A DNA stretch of 64,000 bases from assembly GCA_023384675.1 (NCBI GenBank), contig JAHDVK010000017.1, positions 62,001 to 126,000 of the forward strand. Direction: 5' to 3'. Numbering within the stretch: position 1 is the first letter of the stretch; every line of letters starts with the position of its first letter. The position numbers and the translations under genes were made by a program. The notes beneath the pieces are model-generated. The model was given only the letters and a program-made list of their open reading frames with translations. It was not told where the DNA came from and searched no databases. Shown here piece by piece: positions 52,904 through 62,268 of the stretch. Source of the stretch: Bryobacteraceae bacterium. Lineage in GTDB: Bacteria > Acidobacteriota > Terriglobia > Bryobacterales > Bryobacteraceae.

Positions 52904-53881
52904 ATGTCGAAGAAACTGACGGCGCACGTCAAAGCCGCCGGTTGAGCGTCCAAGCTGGGTCCAAAGGTATTGGACCGCGTGCTGCCGGGCGTGCCCCGGC
53001 TTCAGGACCCCAACCTGCTCGTCGGGTTTGAGACGTCGGACGATGCCGGCGTGTACAAGCTCACGCCGGATTGCGCCCTCGTGCAGACCGCCGACTTCTT
53101 CACGCCCATCGTCGATGATCCCGCCACCTTCGGCGCCATCGCCGCCGCCAACGCCCTCAGCGACGTGTACGCCATGGGCGGCACTCCCCTCACCGCTCTC
53201 TCGATCCTGTGCTATCCCGGCGATGGCGATCTCGAAGACCTCGAAGCCATCCTTCGCGGCGGCGGCGAAAAATTGATCGAAGCCGGCTGCGTGCTCGCCG
53301 GTGGCCATAGCGTGAAAGACGACGAAATCAAATTCGGCTACGCCATCACGGGCACCGTCCACCCGGACCGCGTCTGGACCAACGCCGGGGCGCGCCCCGG
53401 CGATTGGCTCGTGCTGACCAAGCCCCTCGGCACGGGCGTGATCACCACCGCGCTCAAGCGCGGCATCGCCGCCGGGGAGCACGTCGAGGCGGCCATCCAA
53501 TCGATGCTGCGTCTGAACCGCTGCGATTTGCAGCCCCACGGCGCCACGGACGTCACCGGCTTCGGACTCATCGGCCACGCCCGCGAGATGGCGCTGGCCT
53601 CGAAAGTCACCCTGGAGATCGACACCACCGCCGTGCCCTTGCTGCCCGGCGCGCTGCGCTATGCCGCCGAAGGCGCTCAGCCCGGCGGCCTCAAGAGCAA
53701 CCGCGAATTCGCCAGCGAATGCGTCCGCGTCCGCGGCGTGATCCCCGCCGAACTCGAAGCGCTGCTTTATGATCCGCAGACCTCCGGCGGCCTGTTGCTC
53801 ACGCTGGCGGACCCGCCCGCGGGGCTGCCCGTCATCGGCCGGGTCACCGAGCGCGCCGAAGCGCCCATCGTCCTCCTATGA
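52904..53881 (+). CDS. selD: Selenide, water dikinase with predicted selenocysteine (TGA at codon 14)
   Basis: 325 residues if the TGA at 52943-52945 is read as selenocysteine. MSKKLTAHVKAAG-U-ASKLGP puts Sec exactly where other SelD proteins have the catalytic Cys or Sec. Downstream: VGFETSDDAGVY, VQTADFFTPIVDDPATFG, AAANALSDVYAMGGTPLTAL, TKPLGTGVITTALKRG, and DVTGFGLIGHAREMA, all SelD signatures. SelD makes selenophosphate from selenide and ATP, the donor for Sec-tRNA. Without the TGA codon the next in-frame start would lose the catalytic residue. The stop overlaps pyrF by 4 bases (ATGA). selA, selB and selC are not in the window. Confidence 0.93.
52946..52976 (+). promoter_or_regulatory. 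bSECIS-like hairpin after the selD TGA
   Basis: GGTCCAA (52958-52964) and TTGGACC (52970-52976) form a 7-bp stem with the loop AGGTA, starting 12 bases after the TGA. Bacterial SECIS elements sit directly after UGA inside the coding region and have a small G/U-containing apical loop bound by SelB; size and place fit. Confidence 0.7.
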
Positions 53882-54588
53882 CCAACCCTCTGATTGTCGC
53901 CCTCGACCTCGAAGCCGCCGAAGCCCGCGCGCTGGTTCAAAAGCTAGGCTCGTCCATTGGTTTCTATAAAGTGGGACTCGAGTTGTTCACCGCCGAAGGC
54001 CCCGCCATCGTGCGCGAACTCACCGGGGCGGGGAAGCGGGTCTTCCTGGACCTGAAGATGTATGACATCGGCGAAACCGTGAAACGCGCCACCGCCCGCG
54101 CGGCCGAACTCGGCGTGAGCCTGCTCACCGTGCATGCCCACCCGCAGGTGATCCGCGCAGCGCGTGCCGGCGCGGCGGGTTCGCAGCTTCAAATCCTTGC
54201 AGTCACAGTACTTACCAGCTTTAATCAAGCCGATCTGGAAGATTTGGGCGTCTCCGGCCGAACCATCTCCGAACAGGTGGAACTGCTTGCCAGCAAAGGG
54301 GTTGAGGCGGGCGCGGACGGCTTCGTCTGCTCCCCCCTCGAGGTGGCAAGGCTGCGCGCGATCGCCGGTCCAGGGGCGATTCTGGTCACCCCCGGAGTCC
54401 GCTCCCCCGGAGCGGATCAAGGCGACCAGAAGCGGGTTGCCACGCCGGCCGAGGCCCTCGCCGCCGGGGCCAGCTATCTGGTGATTGGCCGCGAGATCAC
54501 GCGCGCTGCGGAGCCTTCGGCTGCTGCCGAACGGGTGTTGAGCGGAATCGGTTCATTCAAACACCTTAATTCAGATCGGGATAGTTAA
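53878..54588 (+). CDS. pyrF: Orotidine 5'-phosphate decarboxylase
   Basis: A 236-residue TIM-barrel enzyme making UMP from OMP. VALDLEAAEAR (first Asp), FYKVGLELFTAEG (Lys), VFLDLKMYDIGETVKRA with the catalytic DxKxxD, VTVLTSFNQADL, and LVTPGVRSPGADQGDQKRV (phosphate loop) identify a group I PyrF. Start ATG 53878 overlaps the selD stop, so translation is coupled. Last gene of the operon. Confidence 0.95.
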   Translation: MTNPLIVALDLEAAEARALVQKLGSSIGFYKVGLELFTAEGPAIVRELTGAGKRVFLDLKMYDIGETVKRATARAAELGVSLLTVHAHPQVIRAARAGAAGSQLQILAVTVLTSFNQADLEDLGVSGRTISEQVELLASKGVEAGADGFVCSPLEVARLRAIAGPGAILVTPGVRSPGADQGDQKRVATPAEALAAGASYLVIGREITRAAEPSAAAERVLSGIGSFKHLNSDRDS

Positions 54589-54691
54589 AATCTTGTTGTC
54601 CTGGCAGGACGTCGTATGTGTCTGAATATTCATACGTTTAAGTGAATCTTCGCCGATAAATACCCTCGATGGGTTCGACTGCAAATTTTTG

Positions 54692-54720
54692 TTGACAGGT
54701 GTGAACAAGCACTGTTAACT
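54692..54720 (+). promoter_or_regulatory. Sigma70-type promoter of the TonB-dependent receptor gene
   Basis: TTGACA at 54692-54697 and TTAACT at 54715-54720 with a 17-base spacer, ~110 bases before the GTG start. The perfect -35 box suggests a fairly strong promoter. Confidence 0.65.
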
Positions 54721-54730
54721 GGTAAATTAT

Positions 54731-54816
54731 CCCGGCCTGCCCGTCTCGGGGTACAGGCCGGGTAATGCCCGCCGCTTCCGTGGCGGAATGTAGGGAGTTC
54801 CTTCCTAACAAAGGAA
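54731..54816 (+). promoter_or_regulatory. 5' leader hairpins of the receptor gene
   Basis: CCCGGCCTG (54731-54739) pairs with CAGGCCGGG (54754-54762). Further down TTCCTT (54798-54803) can pair with AAGGAA (54811-54816), which is part of the purine-rich ribosome site before GTG 54829. The second stem is short; partial masking of the ribosome site is only a possibility. Confidence 0.45.
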
Positions 54817-54828
54817 AGGGGAAAGCCA

Positions 54829-57800
54829 GTGAAATTACCTGCTCTGATGAGGCTCGTTGCGTTTCTGGCAGCGACTAGCGCGCTGTTCGGCCAGGGCCTG
54901 ACTCAAATCTCGGGCACCGTCACCGATCCTTCGGGCGCGGCGGTGGTTGGAGCGACTGTAGAAATTCTGAACTTGGACACGAGTTCCACCCGTTCCACCA
55001 CAACCGATGGCGTGGGCAACTACAACCTGCCGCAGGTGCGTCCGGGCAACTACCGTTTGACGGTATCGTCGCCCGGCTTTTCGACCACCTCGGTCGATAA
55101 TCTTCGCCTGCTGGTGAACACGCCGGTGACGCAGAACATTCAGCTCGAGGTCGGCGCGGTGAGCGAGACCGTCTCGGTTTCGGCGGAAGCCACGCAGATC
55201 AACACGGTCGATGCCACGGTTGGCAACACCTTCAGTACAAAACCGATCCTTCAGATGCCGTTCGAGGCGCGGAATGTGGTGGGCCTGCTGGCGCTCCAGC
55301 CGGGTGTCACCTACGCTGGCGACAACCTGCAGACCAGCTATCGCGGCGGAAACGTCAATGGCGGCAAGAGCGACCAGGCCAACGTCACGCTGGACGGCGT
55401 GGATGTGAACGACCAGCAGAACCGCGATCCGTTCACCTCCGTGCTGCGCGTGACGCTCGACTCGGTGCAGGAGTTCCGCGTGGTCACGACGAACGCGAAC
55501 GCCGACCAGGGCCGTTCCTCCGGCGCGCAGATCGCCCTCGTCACCAAGTCCGGCACGAACGAGATTCACGGCTCTGCTTACTGGTTCGTCCGCAACAAGA
55601 TCACCAACGCGAACAGCTTCTTCAATAACTCGGCGGTGAGCGCTCAGAACCCGAACGGCGTTCCGCTGGCGAAGCTCAACCGGAACATCTATGGCGCTTC
55701 GATGGGCGCTCCGATCGTCAAGAACCGGCTCTTTATTTTCGGCAATTATGAAGACCGGAAGGACCGCCGCGAGGACAGCATTCTCCGCACAGTGCCAACC
55801 GCGACGCTGCGGCAGGGCATCGTGCGCTACATTCGCGCGGACGGCTCGATTGCCGACGTGACGCCCCAGATGCTCGCCTCCCAGGTGGATCCGCTGGGCA
55901 TCGGGCCGAATCAGGCGGCGCTGGCGGTTCTGAATCAGTACCCGCTTCCGAACGAGGCCACGGTCGGCGATGGGATCAACTATTCCGGTTTCCGCTTCAA
56001 CGCCCCCGTGCTGTTCGACGCCCCGACCTACATCGCGAAGCTCGACATGTACCTGGACCGCGAGAGCAAGCACCAGGCGTTCATCCGCGGCAATCTGCAG
56101 CAGGACCGTTTCCGCGCGGCGCCACAGTTCCCCGGACTGCCGCCAAACAACACCAACCTTCAGTCGCCCCGCGGCATCGCCGTGGGCCTGAACTCGGTTT
56201 TCGCGGCCAATAAGGTGAACGTGTTCCGGTACGGGGTCACCCGCGTGTCGTTTGAAAACACGGGCATCTCTGATCAGCAGTTCGTCAGCTTCCGCGGCAT
56301 GGACCTGCCGGTGGGCGCGACGCGCGCATTCATCCGCACCACCCCGGTGCACACCTTCTCAAACGACTTCACCTGGAACAAGGGCAAGCACGAGTTGAAG
56401 ATGGGCGCGCAGATGCGCATTATCCGCAACAATCGCACGAACTATGCCAACTCGTTCCCCTCGGCGAGCACGAACGCAAGCTGGCTCACCGGTTCTGGCG
56501 CGCAGTTGAACGCCCCGTTCCCGGATATGGCGGCGGCCGCGCGCGTGGCCTACCGTGACGCCGCGATGGCGGTGCTGGGCGTCGTGACGCAGGGCAACGC
56601 TGCGTACAACTACGAAAAGGACGGTTCGGCGCTGCCCATCGGCGCTCCGATCATCCGCCAGTTCAACGCCGAGGAGTACGAACTGTACTTCCAGGACACC
56701 TGGCGCGTGACCCGGAACCTGACCATCACCGGCGGCCTGCGCTGGTCGCTGATGCCGCCGATTTACGAAGCCAACGGCACGCAGACCGTCTCGCGCCAGC
56801 CGCTGGGCGAATGGTTCAACGACCGTGTGGCGGCGGCGAATGCGGGCCTCTCGCAGGATCAGCTAGTCACCCCCGTCACCTACGTTCTGAAGGAGCAGCC
56901 GGGCGGGCGTGATCTGTATCCGTTCCACAAGAAGAACTTCGCACCGCGTCTGTCGGTCGCCTACTCGCCGGATACGAAGACTTCGATCCGCGCCGGGTGG
57001 GGCATGTTCTATGACGTCATGGGCTCGGGCCTGATCACCAACTATGATGCCTCGGCGTTCGGGTTGTCCACCTCGCTCACCAACCCCTCGGCGCAGTTGA
57101 ACCTGTCCACCGCGCCGCGCTTCGTCGGATTGAACACGATTCCGGCGGGGTTGCTGCTGCCGGCGCCGCCTTCAGGGTTCCCGGCGCAAGCGCCGGACGT
57201 GTTCGCGATCATCAACAGCCTGGATGACGTGTTGCAGGCACCCTACACGATGAACATGAACTTCAGCGTGGGCCGCGAATTCGGCAACGGCTTTTTCGTT
57301 CAGGGCGGGTATGTGGGCCGCCAGTCCCGTAGGTCGTTGATCAGCGAGGACATCGCGATGCCAACCAACCTGCGCGATCCGGCTTCCGGCCAGACCTATT
57401 TCGAGGCCGGCACGATCCTCCACAACTACGTAAATGCCGGCGCTACGGCCGCGAACATCCCCAATATCCCCTTCTGGGAGAACATGTTCCCGGCTCTTGC
57501 CACTTCCACGCTCACCGCTTCGCAGCGCGCCTTCAACCTCTACAACGTGAATTCGCCGGACTACACCTGGCCGCTGTACACGATGGACGCGTTCTGCTCG
57601 CCCGCGTGCAGCCGGCTGGGCCGGTACGCCATGTACAACCGCCAGTACAGCTACCTGCGCACGCTGCGCTCGATCGGCTTCGGCGACTACCAGGCCTTCC
57701 AGTTGACCGGCCGCAAGCGGTTCAATAACGGCGATCAGATCGAATTGAACTACACCTGGTCGAAGTCGATCGATTTGGCCTCGCTTCCCGAAAACTCCAC

Positions 57801-58458
57801 CGGTACCCAGGGCATCATCATCAATGCCTTCAGCCGGCGGCAGTTCCGCGCTCCGTCGGACTACGACAGCCGCCACCAGTGGAACGCGAACTTCATTTAC
57901 AGTCTGCCGTTCGGCAAGGGCGGCAAGTTCGCGTCCGGCGCGGGCCGGGGCCTCGATGCGGTCATCGGCGGCTGGCAGCTCAGCGGTCTCTACCGCCAGG
58001 CATCCGGCCTGCCCACGTCCATCGGCAACGGCCGCTTCTGGCCCACGAACTGGAACATCACCGGTTACGCCACGGCCACCGATACCTTCGAAGACGGCAC
58101 GAACAAGAACGCTCCGGCGCCTCCGGGCGGCCGTGGCGGCGTGAACATCTTCCAGGACCCCGCGAAGGCGGTTCAGTCCTTCGAGTTCACCGCGCCGGGC
58201 CAATCCGGCGGCCGGAACATCGTCCGTGGCGATGGCAACTTCAACATCGACCTCGGCCTCGGCAAGCGCTTCACGATGCCGTTCTCCGAACAGCACACCC
58301 TCCAGTTCCGCTGGGAGGTGTTCAACGTGACCAATTCGGTCCGCTTCGACCCGCTCTCGGCCACCGGCGACCTCTCGAACCTCGGCTCGTTCGGCCGCTA
58401 CACCGGTACCCTCAGCCTGCCGCGCGTCATGCAGTTCGCGCTGCGCTACGAGTGGTAG
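54829..58458 (+). CDS. TonB-dependent receptor, Oar-like, with carboxypeptidase-regulatory domain
   Basis: A 1209-residue outer-membrane protein. GTG start after AAGGAAAGGGGAAAG; signal peptide 1-22. Residues ~25-110 are a carboxypeptidase D regulatory-like domain (ISGTVTDPSGAAVVGATVEI, TDGVGNYNLPQVRPGNY). A plug follows with YRGGNVNGGKSDQANVTLDGVDVND and then a 22-strand-type barrel (FVRNKITNANSFFNN, FAPRLSVAYSPDTKTSIRAGWG). The final strand ends LRYEW with a terminal aromatic, an outer-membrane insertion signal. No TonB box is obvious. Such receptors are expanded in Acidobacteria; the substrate, perhaps an oligosaccharide or peptide, is unknown. Confidence 0.93.
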   Translation: MKLPALMRLVAFLAATSALFGQGLTQISGTVTDPSGAAVVGATVEILNLDTSSTRSTTTDGVGNYNLPQVRPGNYRLTVSSPGFSTTSVDNLRLLVNTPVTQNIQLEVGAVSETVSVSAEATQINTVDATVGNTFSTKPILQMPFEARNVVGLLALQPGVTYAGDNLQTSYRGGNVNGGKSDQANVTLDGVDVNDQQNRDPFTSVLRVTLDSVQEFRVVTTNANADQGRSSGAQIALVTKSGTNEIHGSAYWFVRNKITNANSFFNNSAVSAQNPNGVPLAKLNRNIYGASMGAPIVKNRLFIFGNYEDRKDRREDSILRTVPTATLRQGIVRYIRADGSIADVTPQMLASQVDPLGIGPNQAALAVLNQYPLPNEATVGDGINYSGFRFNAPVLFDAPTYIAKLDMYLDRESKHQAFIRGNLQQDRFRAAPQFPGLPPNNTNLQSPRGIAVGLNSVFAANKVNVFRYGVTRVSFENTGISDQQFVSFRGMDLPVGATRAFIRTTPVHTFSNDFTWNKGKHELKMGAQMRIIRNNRTNYANSFPSASTNASWLTGSGAQLNAPFPDMAAAARVAYRDAAMAVLGVVTQGNAAYNYEKDGSALPIGAPIIRQFNAEEYELYFQDTWRVTRNLTITGGLRWSLMPPIYEANGTQTVSRQPLGEWFNDRVAAANAGLSQDQLVTPVTYVLKEQPGGRDLYPFHKKNFAPRLSVAYSPDTKTSIRAGWGMFYDVMGSGLITNYDASAFGLSTSLTNPSAQLNLSTAPRFVGLNTIPAGLLLPAPPSGFPAQAPDVFAIINSLDDVLQAPYTMNMNFSVGREFGNGFFVQGGYVGRQSRRSLISEDIAMPTNLRDPASGQTYFEAGTILHNYVNAGATAANIPNIPFWENMFPALATSTLTASQRAFNLYNVNSPDYTWPLYTMDAFCSPACSRLGRYAMYNRQYSYLRTLRSIGFGDYQAFQLTGRKRFNNGDQIELNYTWSKSIDLASLPENSTGTQGIIINAFSRRQFRAPSDYDSRHQWNANFIYSLPFGKGGKFASGAGRGLDAVIGGWQLSGLYRQASGLPTSIGNGRFWPTNWNITGYATATDTFEDGTNKNAPAPPGGRGGVNIFQDPAKAVQSFEFTAPGQSGGRNIVRGDGNFNIDLGLGKRFTMPFSEQHTLQFRWEVFNVTNSVRFDPLSATGDLSNLGSFGRYTGTLSLPRVMQFALRYEW

Positions 58459-58484
58459 CCTCCCACTAGTTCGACCTGACAAAG

Positions 58485-58512
58485 CGGGCGGGGCCCTCAA
58501 AAGCCCCGCCCG
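58485..58512 (+). terminator. Terminator hairpin after the receptor gene
   Basis: CGGGCGGGGC (58485-58494) and GCCCCGCCCG (58503-58512) form a perfect 10-bp stem with an 8-base loop, 27 bases after the stop. The T-run that follows (TTGTCCTATT) is weak. Confidence 0.75.
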
Positions 58513-58633
58513 TTGTCCTATTACGATAGAGTCATGGCCACCATCACGATCCCGCCCGCGGATCTGTTCCCGCAACCCTGAAACCCCCTGAAAACAGGGC
58601 TTTCCCCGCCCTCGATGTGTCACAATAGGATCT

Positions 58634-61276
58634 GTGACCGGTCACGAGATCCGCCAGAAATTCCTCGATTTTTTCGCCGCCCGCCAGCACCGCATCGTCG
58701 GCTCCAGCTCCCTGGTGCCCGCCAACGATCCCACGCTGCTGTTCACCAATGCCGGCATGAACCAATTCAAGGACGTCTTCCTCGGGCAGGAGAAACGCGA
58801 CTACGCGCGCGCCACCACCGCCCAGAAGTGCGTCCGCGCCGGCGGCAAGCACAACGACCTTGAAAACGTCGGCCAGACCCGCCGCCATCACACCTTCTTC
58901 GAGATGATGGGCAACTTCAGCTTCGGCGACTACTTCAAGACCGACGCCATCGACTTCGCCTGGGATCTCGTCACCAACGGCTACGGCTTCCCCAAGGACA
59001 GGCTCTACGTCACCGTCTTCCGCGAGGACGACGAAGCCGAGGAACTCTGGCAAAAGGTCGCCGGTGTGCCCAAGCACCGCATCTTCCGCCTCGATGAGAA
59101 GGACAACTTCTGGCAGATGGGCGAAACCGGCCCCTGCGGCCCTTGTTCGGAGATCCACTACGACCTGGGTCCCGGGACGGCCGAACCTGGCCGCGAGCAC
59201 GAAGAGTTCCCGCTCGATGGCGGCGGCCGCTTCGTCGAAATCTGGAACCTGGTGTTCATGCAGTTCGACCGCGACGAAGCGGGCACGCTCACTCCTCTGC
59301 CGCGGCCTTCGATCGACACCGGCCTCGGCCTGGAACGCGTCGCGGCCATCCTGCAAGGGCATCTGTCGAACTTCGACTGCGATCTGCTCGCGCCCATCGT
59401 GCATCAGGCCGGGTCGCTCTTCCATAAGAGCTACGGAGAGGATGCGCGCACCGATCTCGCCCTCCGCATCGCCGCCGACCACGCCCGCGCGGCCGCCTTC
59501 CTGATCCACGACGGCGTCGTGCCCGCGAACGAAGGCCGCGGCTACGTCCTGCGCAAGATCATGCGCCGCGCGCTGCGCAATGCCCGCATGATCGGCGTCA
59601 CCGATCCGTTCCTCTACAAGCTCACCGGCTTTGTCGCCGAACTGATGAAGCCCGCCTACCCGGAGCTGATCGAGAGCATTCCGCGCGTGGCCCGCATCGT
59701 CCAGGACGAGGAGCACCGCTACGCCACCACGTTCCAGGTGGCCGAACGCGTATTCCACGACGAAGCCAAAAAGGCCGCTTCCGGCACGCTGCCCGGCGAC
59801 GCCGCGTTCAAGCTCTACGACACCTACGGCATGGCGCTCGACGAGCAGCAGGAGATGGCCCGCGAACTCGGCCTCGCCATCGACCTCGAAGGCTTCGAAG
59901 AGGCCATGCGGCGCCAGCGCGAACGCGCCCGCGCTTCGTGGAAAGGCGCGGAAAAGGCGCAGGTGGCGGCGATCTATCAACAACTGGCCGGCGAAGCCCG
60001 CACCGTGTTCCTGGGCTACGACCAGCTCAGCGAGCCATCCGCCGGAGTGGTCGCCCTGCTGGTGGACCGCGAACCGGTGGACTCCGCCCCCGTGGGCGCG
60101 GTGGCGGAAGTCGTGCTCGACCGCACGCCCTTCTATGCCGAAGCGGGCGGGCAGGTGGGCGATACCGGCGAACTGCTCGACCCTGAAACCGGGGCCGTCG
60201 CCGCTATCGTCGATGGCGCCTATCCGGCCGTTCCGGGGCTCACCGTGCATCGCGTGCGCGTGGTGACGGAATTGCACAAGGGCATGACCCTGAACGCCCA
60301 GGTCAGCGAAGCCGCCCGCTGCGCGACCATGCGCAATCACACCGCCACGCACCTCGCGCACGCCGCGCTGCGGCAGGTGCTGGGGACCCACGTCAAACAG
60401 GCCGGCTCGGTGGTGGACCCGGCCCGCCTGCGCTTCGATTTCTCACACTACACGGCGATGGACCCCGAAGAGGTCGCCGAAGTCGAGCGCCTGGCCAACG
60501 AGCAGATCCTGCGCAACACGGCGGTCGCCACCGAACAGATGGACATCGATTCCGCGCTGCAGACCGGCGCGATGGCGCTGTTTGGCGAAAAGTACGGCGA
60601 CCGCGTGCGCGTCGTCAGCGTGCCCGGTTTCTCGCGCGAACTCTGCGGCGGCACGCACGTCCAAAGGACCGGCGACATCGGCCTGCTGAAGATCGTCTAT
60701 GAAGGCTCGATTTCCGCCGGCGTCCGGCGGCTCGAGGCCATCACCGGCGAGGGCGCGCTGCGGCGGTTCCAGCAGGCGCAGCAAAATGTCGCGCGCGCCG
60801 CCGCGCTGCTTAAAACGAGCGAAAATGACCTCTCCGAGGCCATCGAAAAGCTCTTTTCGCAGCAAAAAGCGCTCGAAAAAGAGCTGGCGCGCCTCAAGGA
60901 CAAGGCCGCTTCGGCCAGCGCGGGCGATCTGGAAGCGCAGGCGCGCGAAATCAAGGGCGCGAAGGTGCTCGCGGCGCGTGTGGATGGCCTTGACCGCGCC
61001 CAGATGCGCAACATGGCCGATGCCTTCCGCTCGAAGTGGCCGAGCGCGGTGATCGTGCTCGCTTCGGCGGGCGATCACGGCGTGGCGATCGTCTCGGCGG
61101 TCACCAAGGATCTCACGGCGAAGGTGCATGCGGGCAAGATCGCGGGCGCGGTGGCGCAGGCGGTCGGCGGCAAAGGCGGCGGGCGCCCCGACCTGGCCGA
61201 AGCCGGCGGCAAGGACGCAGCGGCGCTGCCCGCGGCGCTCGATGCCGTGTACGCGAACGTGGAGAGCCTGCTTTGA
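58634..61276 (+). CDS. alaS: Alanine-tRNA ligase
   Basis: An 880-residue enzyme that charges tRNA-Ala. GTG start; VTGHEIRQKFLDFFAARQH is the family N-terminus. The class II core has VPANDPTLLFTNAGMNQFKDVFLG and ETGPCGPCSEIHYD. The editing domain carries RNHTATHLAHAALRQVLG (HTATH zinc ligands) and ELCGGTHVQRTGDIG. The C-terminal C-Ala (DHH-like) region ends PDLAEAGGKDAAALPAAL. Length is normal. The stop overlaps the next gene by 4 bases. Confidence 0.97.
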   Translation: MTGHEIRQKFLDFFAARQHRIVGSSSLVPANDPTLLFTNAGMNQFKDVFLGQEKRDYARATTAQKCVRAGGKHNDLENVGQTRRHHTFFEMMGNFSFGDYFKTDAIDFAWDLVTNGYGFPKDRLYVTVFREDDEAEELWQKVAGVPKHRIFRLDEKDNFWQMGETGPCGPCSEIHYDLGPGTAEPGREHEEFPLDGGGRFVEIWNLVFMQFDRDEAGTLTPLPRPSIDTGLGLERVAAILQGHLSNFDCDLLAPIVHQAGSLFHKSYGEDARTDLALRIAADHARAAAFLIHDGVVPANEGRGYVLRKIMRRALRNARMIGVTDPFLYKLTGFVAELMKPAYPELIESIPRVARIVQDEEHRYATTFQVAERVFHDEAKKAASGTLPGDAAFKLYDTYGMALDEQQEMARELGLAIDLEGFEEAMRRQRERARASWKGAEKAQVAAIYQQLAGEARTVFLGYDQLSEPSAGVVALLVDREPVDSAPVGAVAEVVLDRTPFYAEAGGQVGDTGELLDPETGAVAAIVDGAYPAVPGLTVHRVRVVTELHKGMTLNAQVSEAARCATMRNHTATHLAHAALRQVLGTHVKQAGSVVDPARLRFDFSHYTAMDPEEVAEVERLANEQILRNTAVATEQMDIDSALQTGAMALFGEKYGDRVRVVSVPGFSRELCGGTHVQRTGDIGLLKIVYEGSISAGVRRLEAITGEGALRRFQQAQQNVARAAALLKTSENDLSEAIEKLFSQQKALEKELARLKDKAASASAGDLEAQAREIKGAKVLAARVDGLDRAQMRNMADAFRSKWPSAVIVLASAGDHGVAIVSAVTKDLTAKVHAGKIAGAVAQAVGGKGGGRPDLAEAGGKDAAALPAALDAVYANVESLL

Positions 61277-62268
61277 ACGACGTGTTCGACGCCGCCATCG
61301 TCGGAGCCGGCCCGACCGGGCTGGCGTGCGGCATCGAACTGAAAAAGCGGGGTTTACGGGCGGTGCTCTTCGATAAAGGCTGCCTGACGAACTCGCTTTA
61401 CCACTACCCGACGAACATGGTGTTCTTCACCACGCCGGAACTGCTCGAGATCGGCGGCATCCCGATGACGTCGCTGAACGAAAAGCCGGTTCGCGTCGAA
61501 GCCCTGAAGTATTACCGCCGCGTCGCCGATCATTACCAGCTCGATATCCGCCAGTACACGCCCGTGGACGGTTTTTCGGGCGAGGATGAGGCGTTTGTCA
61601 TTCATACGCGCGACCGCGAAGGCGTGCCGGGCGACTTTCACGCGCGCAAGCTGATCCTGGCTACCGGTTATTACGACAAGCCGAACTACCTGAACGTGCC
61701 GGGCGAGGATCTGCCGAAAGTGCTTCATTACTATAAGGAAGCGCACCCTTATTACGGCCACGACGTGCTGGTGGTGGGAGGGAAAAATTCGGCCGCGATC
61801 GCCGCTTTGGAACTGCATTGGACCGGCGCGCGGGTGACGCTGGTGCACCGGGGCGAGGAGTTGAGCGCGAGCGTGAAGTACTGGATCCGGCCGAACATCG
61901 AGAACCGCATCAAGAATGGCGAAATTCGCGCGTTTTTCCGCTCAAAAGTGGTCAAAATCACGCTCCGGAGTGTGGTTTTGGACACTCCGGAAGGCGAGAT
62001 CGAGGTCCCGAACGACTTCGTGTTCGCCATGACCGGTTACCGCCCCGATACGGAATTTCTGGGCCGCCACGGCATCGCGTTCGACCCCGAAACCGCCCGT
62101 CCGCGCCTGAATCCGGAAACGCTCGAAAGCGAGCGCGCGGGCGTCTATCTCGCCGGAGTGCTGGTAGCCGGCATGCACACGAACGAGATATTCATCGAAA
62201 ACGGCCGTTTTCACGGGGCGCAGATCGCGGAGGATTTGGCGGGGAGATTGGTTCGGGAGAGGAAGTAG
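61273..62268 (+). CDS. ypdA: YpdA-family FAD-dependent (bacillithiol disulfide) reductase
   Basis: A 331-residue flavoprotein from TTG 61273, whose TTGA overlaps the alaS stop. FAD motif GAGPTG at 11-16, second dinucleotide (NADPH) motif VLVVGGKNSAAIAALEL, and VYLAGVLVAGMHTNEIFIENGR at the C-terminus. CLTNSLYHYPTNMVFFTTPELLEIGGIPM is a YpdA signature. The family reduces bacillithiol disulfide in Firmicutes; it has no redox-active CxxC pair. Its presence suggests bacillithiol or a similar thiol, but bshA-C are not in the window. Confidence 0.87.
   Translation: MNDVFDAAIVGAGPTGLACGIELKKRGLRAVLFDKGCLTNSLYHYPTNMVFFTTPELLEIGGIPMTSLNEKPVRVEALKYYRRVADHYQLDIRQYTPVDGFSGEDEAFVIHTRDREGVPGDFHARKLILATGYYDKPNYLNVPGEDLPKVLHYYKEAHPYYGHDVLVVGGKNSAAIAALELHWTGARVTLVHRGEELSASVKYWIRPNIENRIKNGEIRAFFRSKVVKITLRSVVLDTPEGEIEVPNDFVFAMTGYRPDTEFLGRHGIAFDPETARPRLNPETLESERAGVYLAGVLVAGMHTNEIFIENGRFHGAQIAEDLAGRLVRERK

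Noticed and set aside
52943-52945. TGA in selD read as a nonsense mutation or sequencing error
   Set aside because: The TGA sits exactly on the catalytic Cys/Sec column, the rest of the gene is intact and a hairpin of SECIS type follows. A mutation there would be a strong coincidence, though genome-wide Sec genes still need to be found.
54589-54691. tRNA or small RNA gene in the spacer before the receptor
   Set aside because: No cloverleaf-type arms or GGTTCGA-like T-loop was found; the region is AT-richer and only promoter-like.
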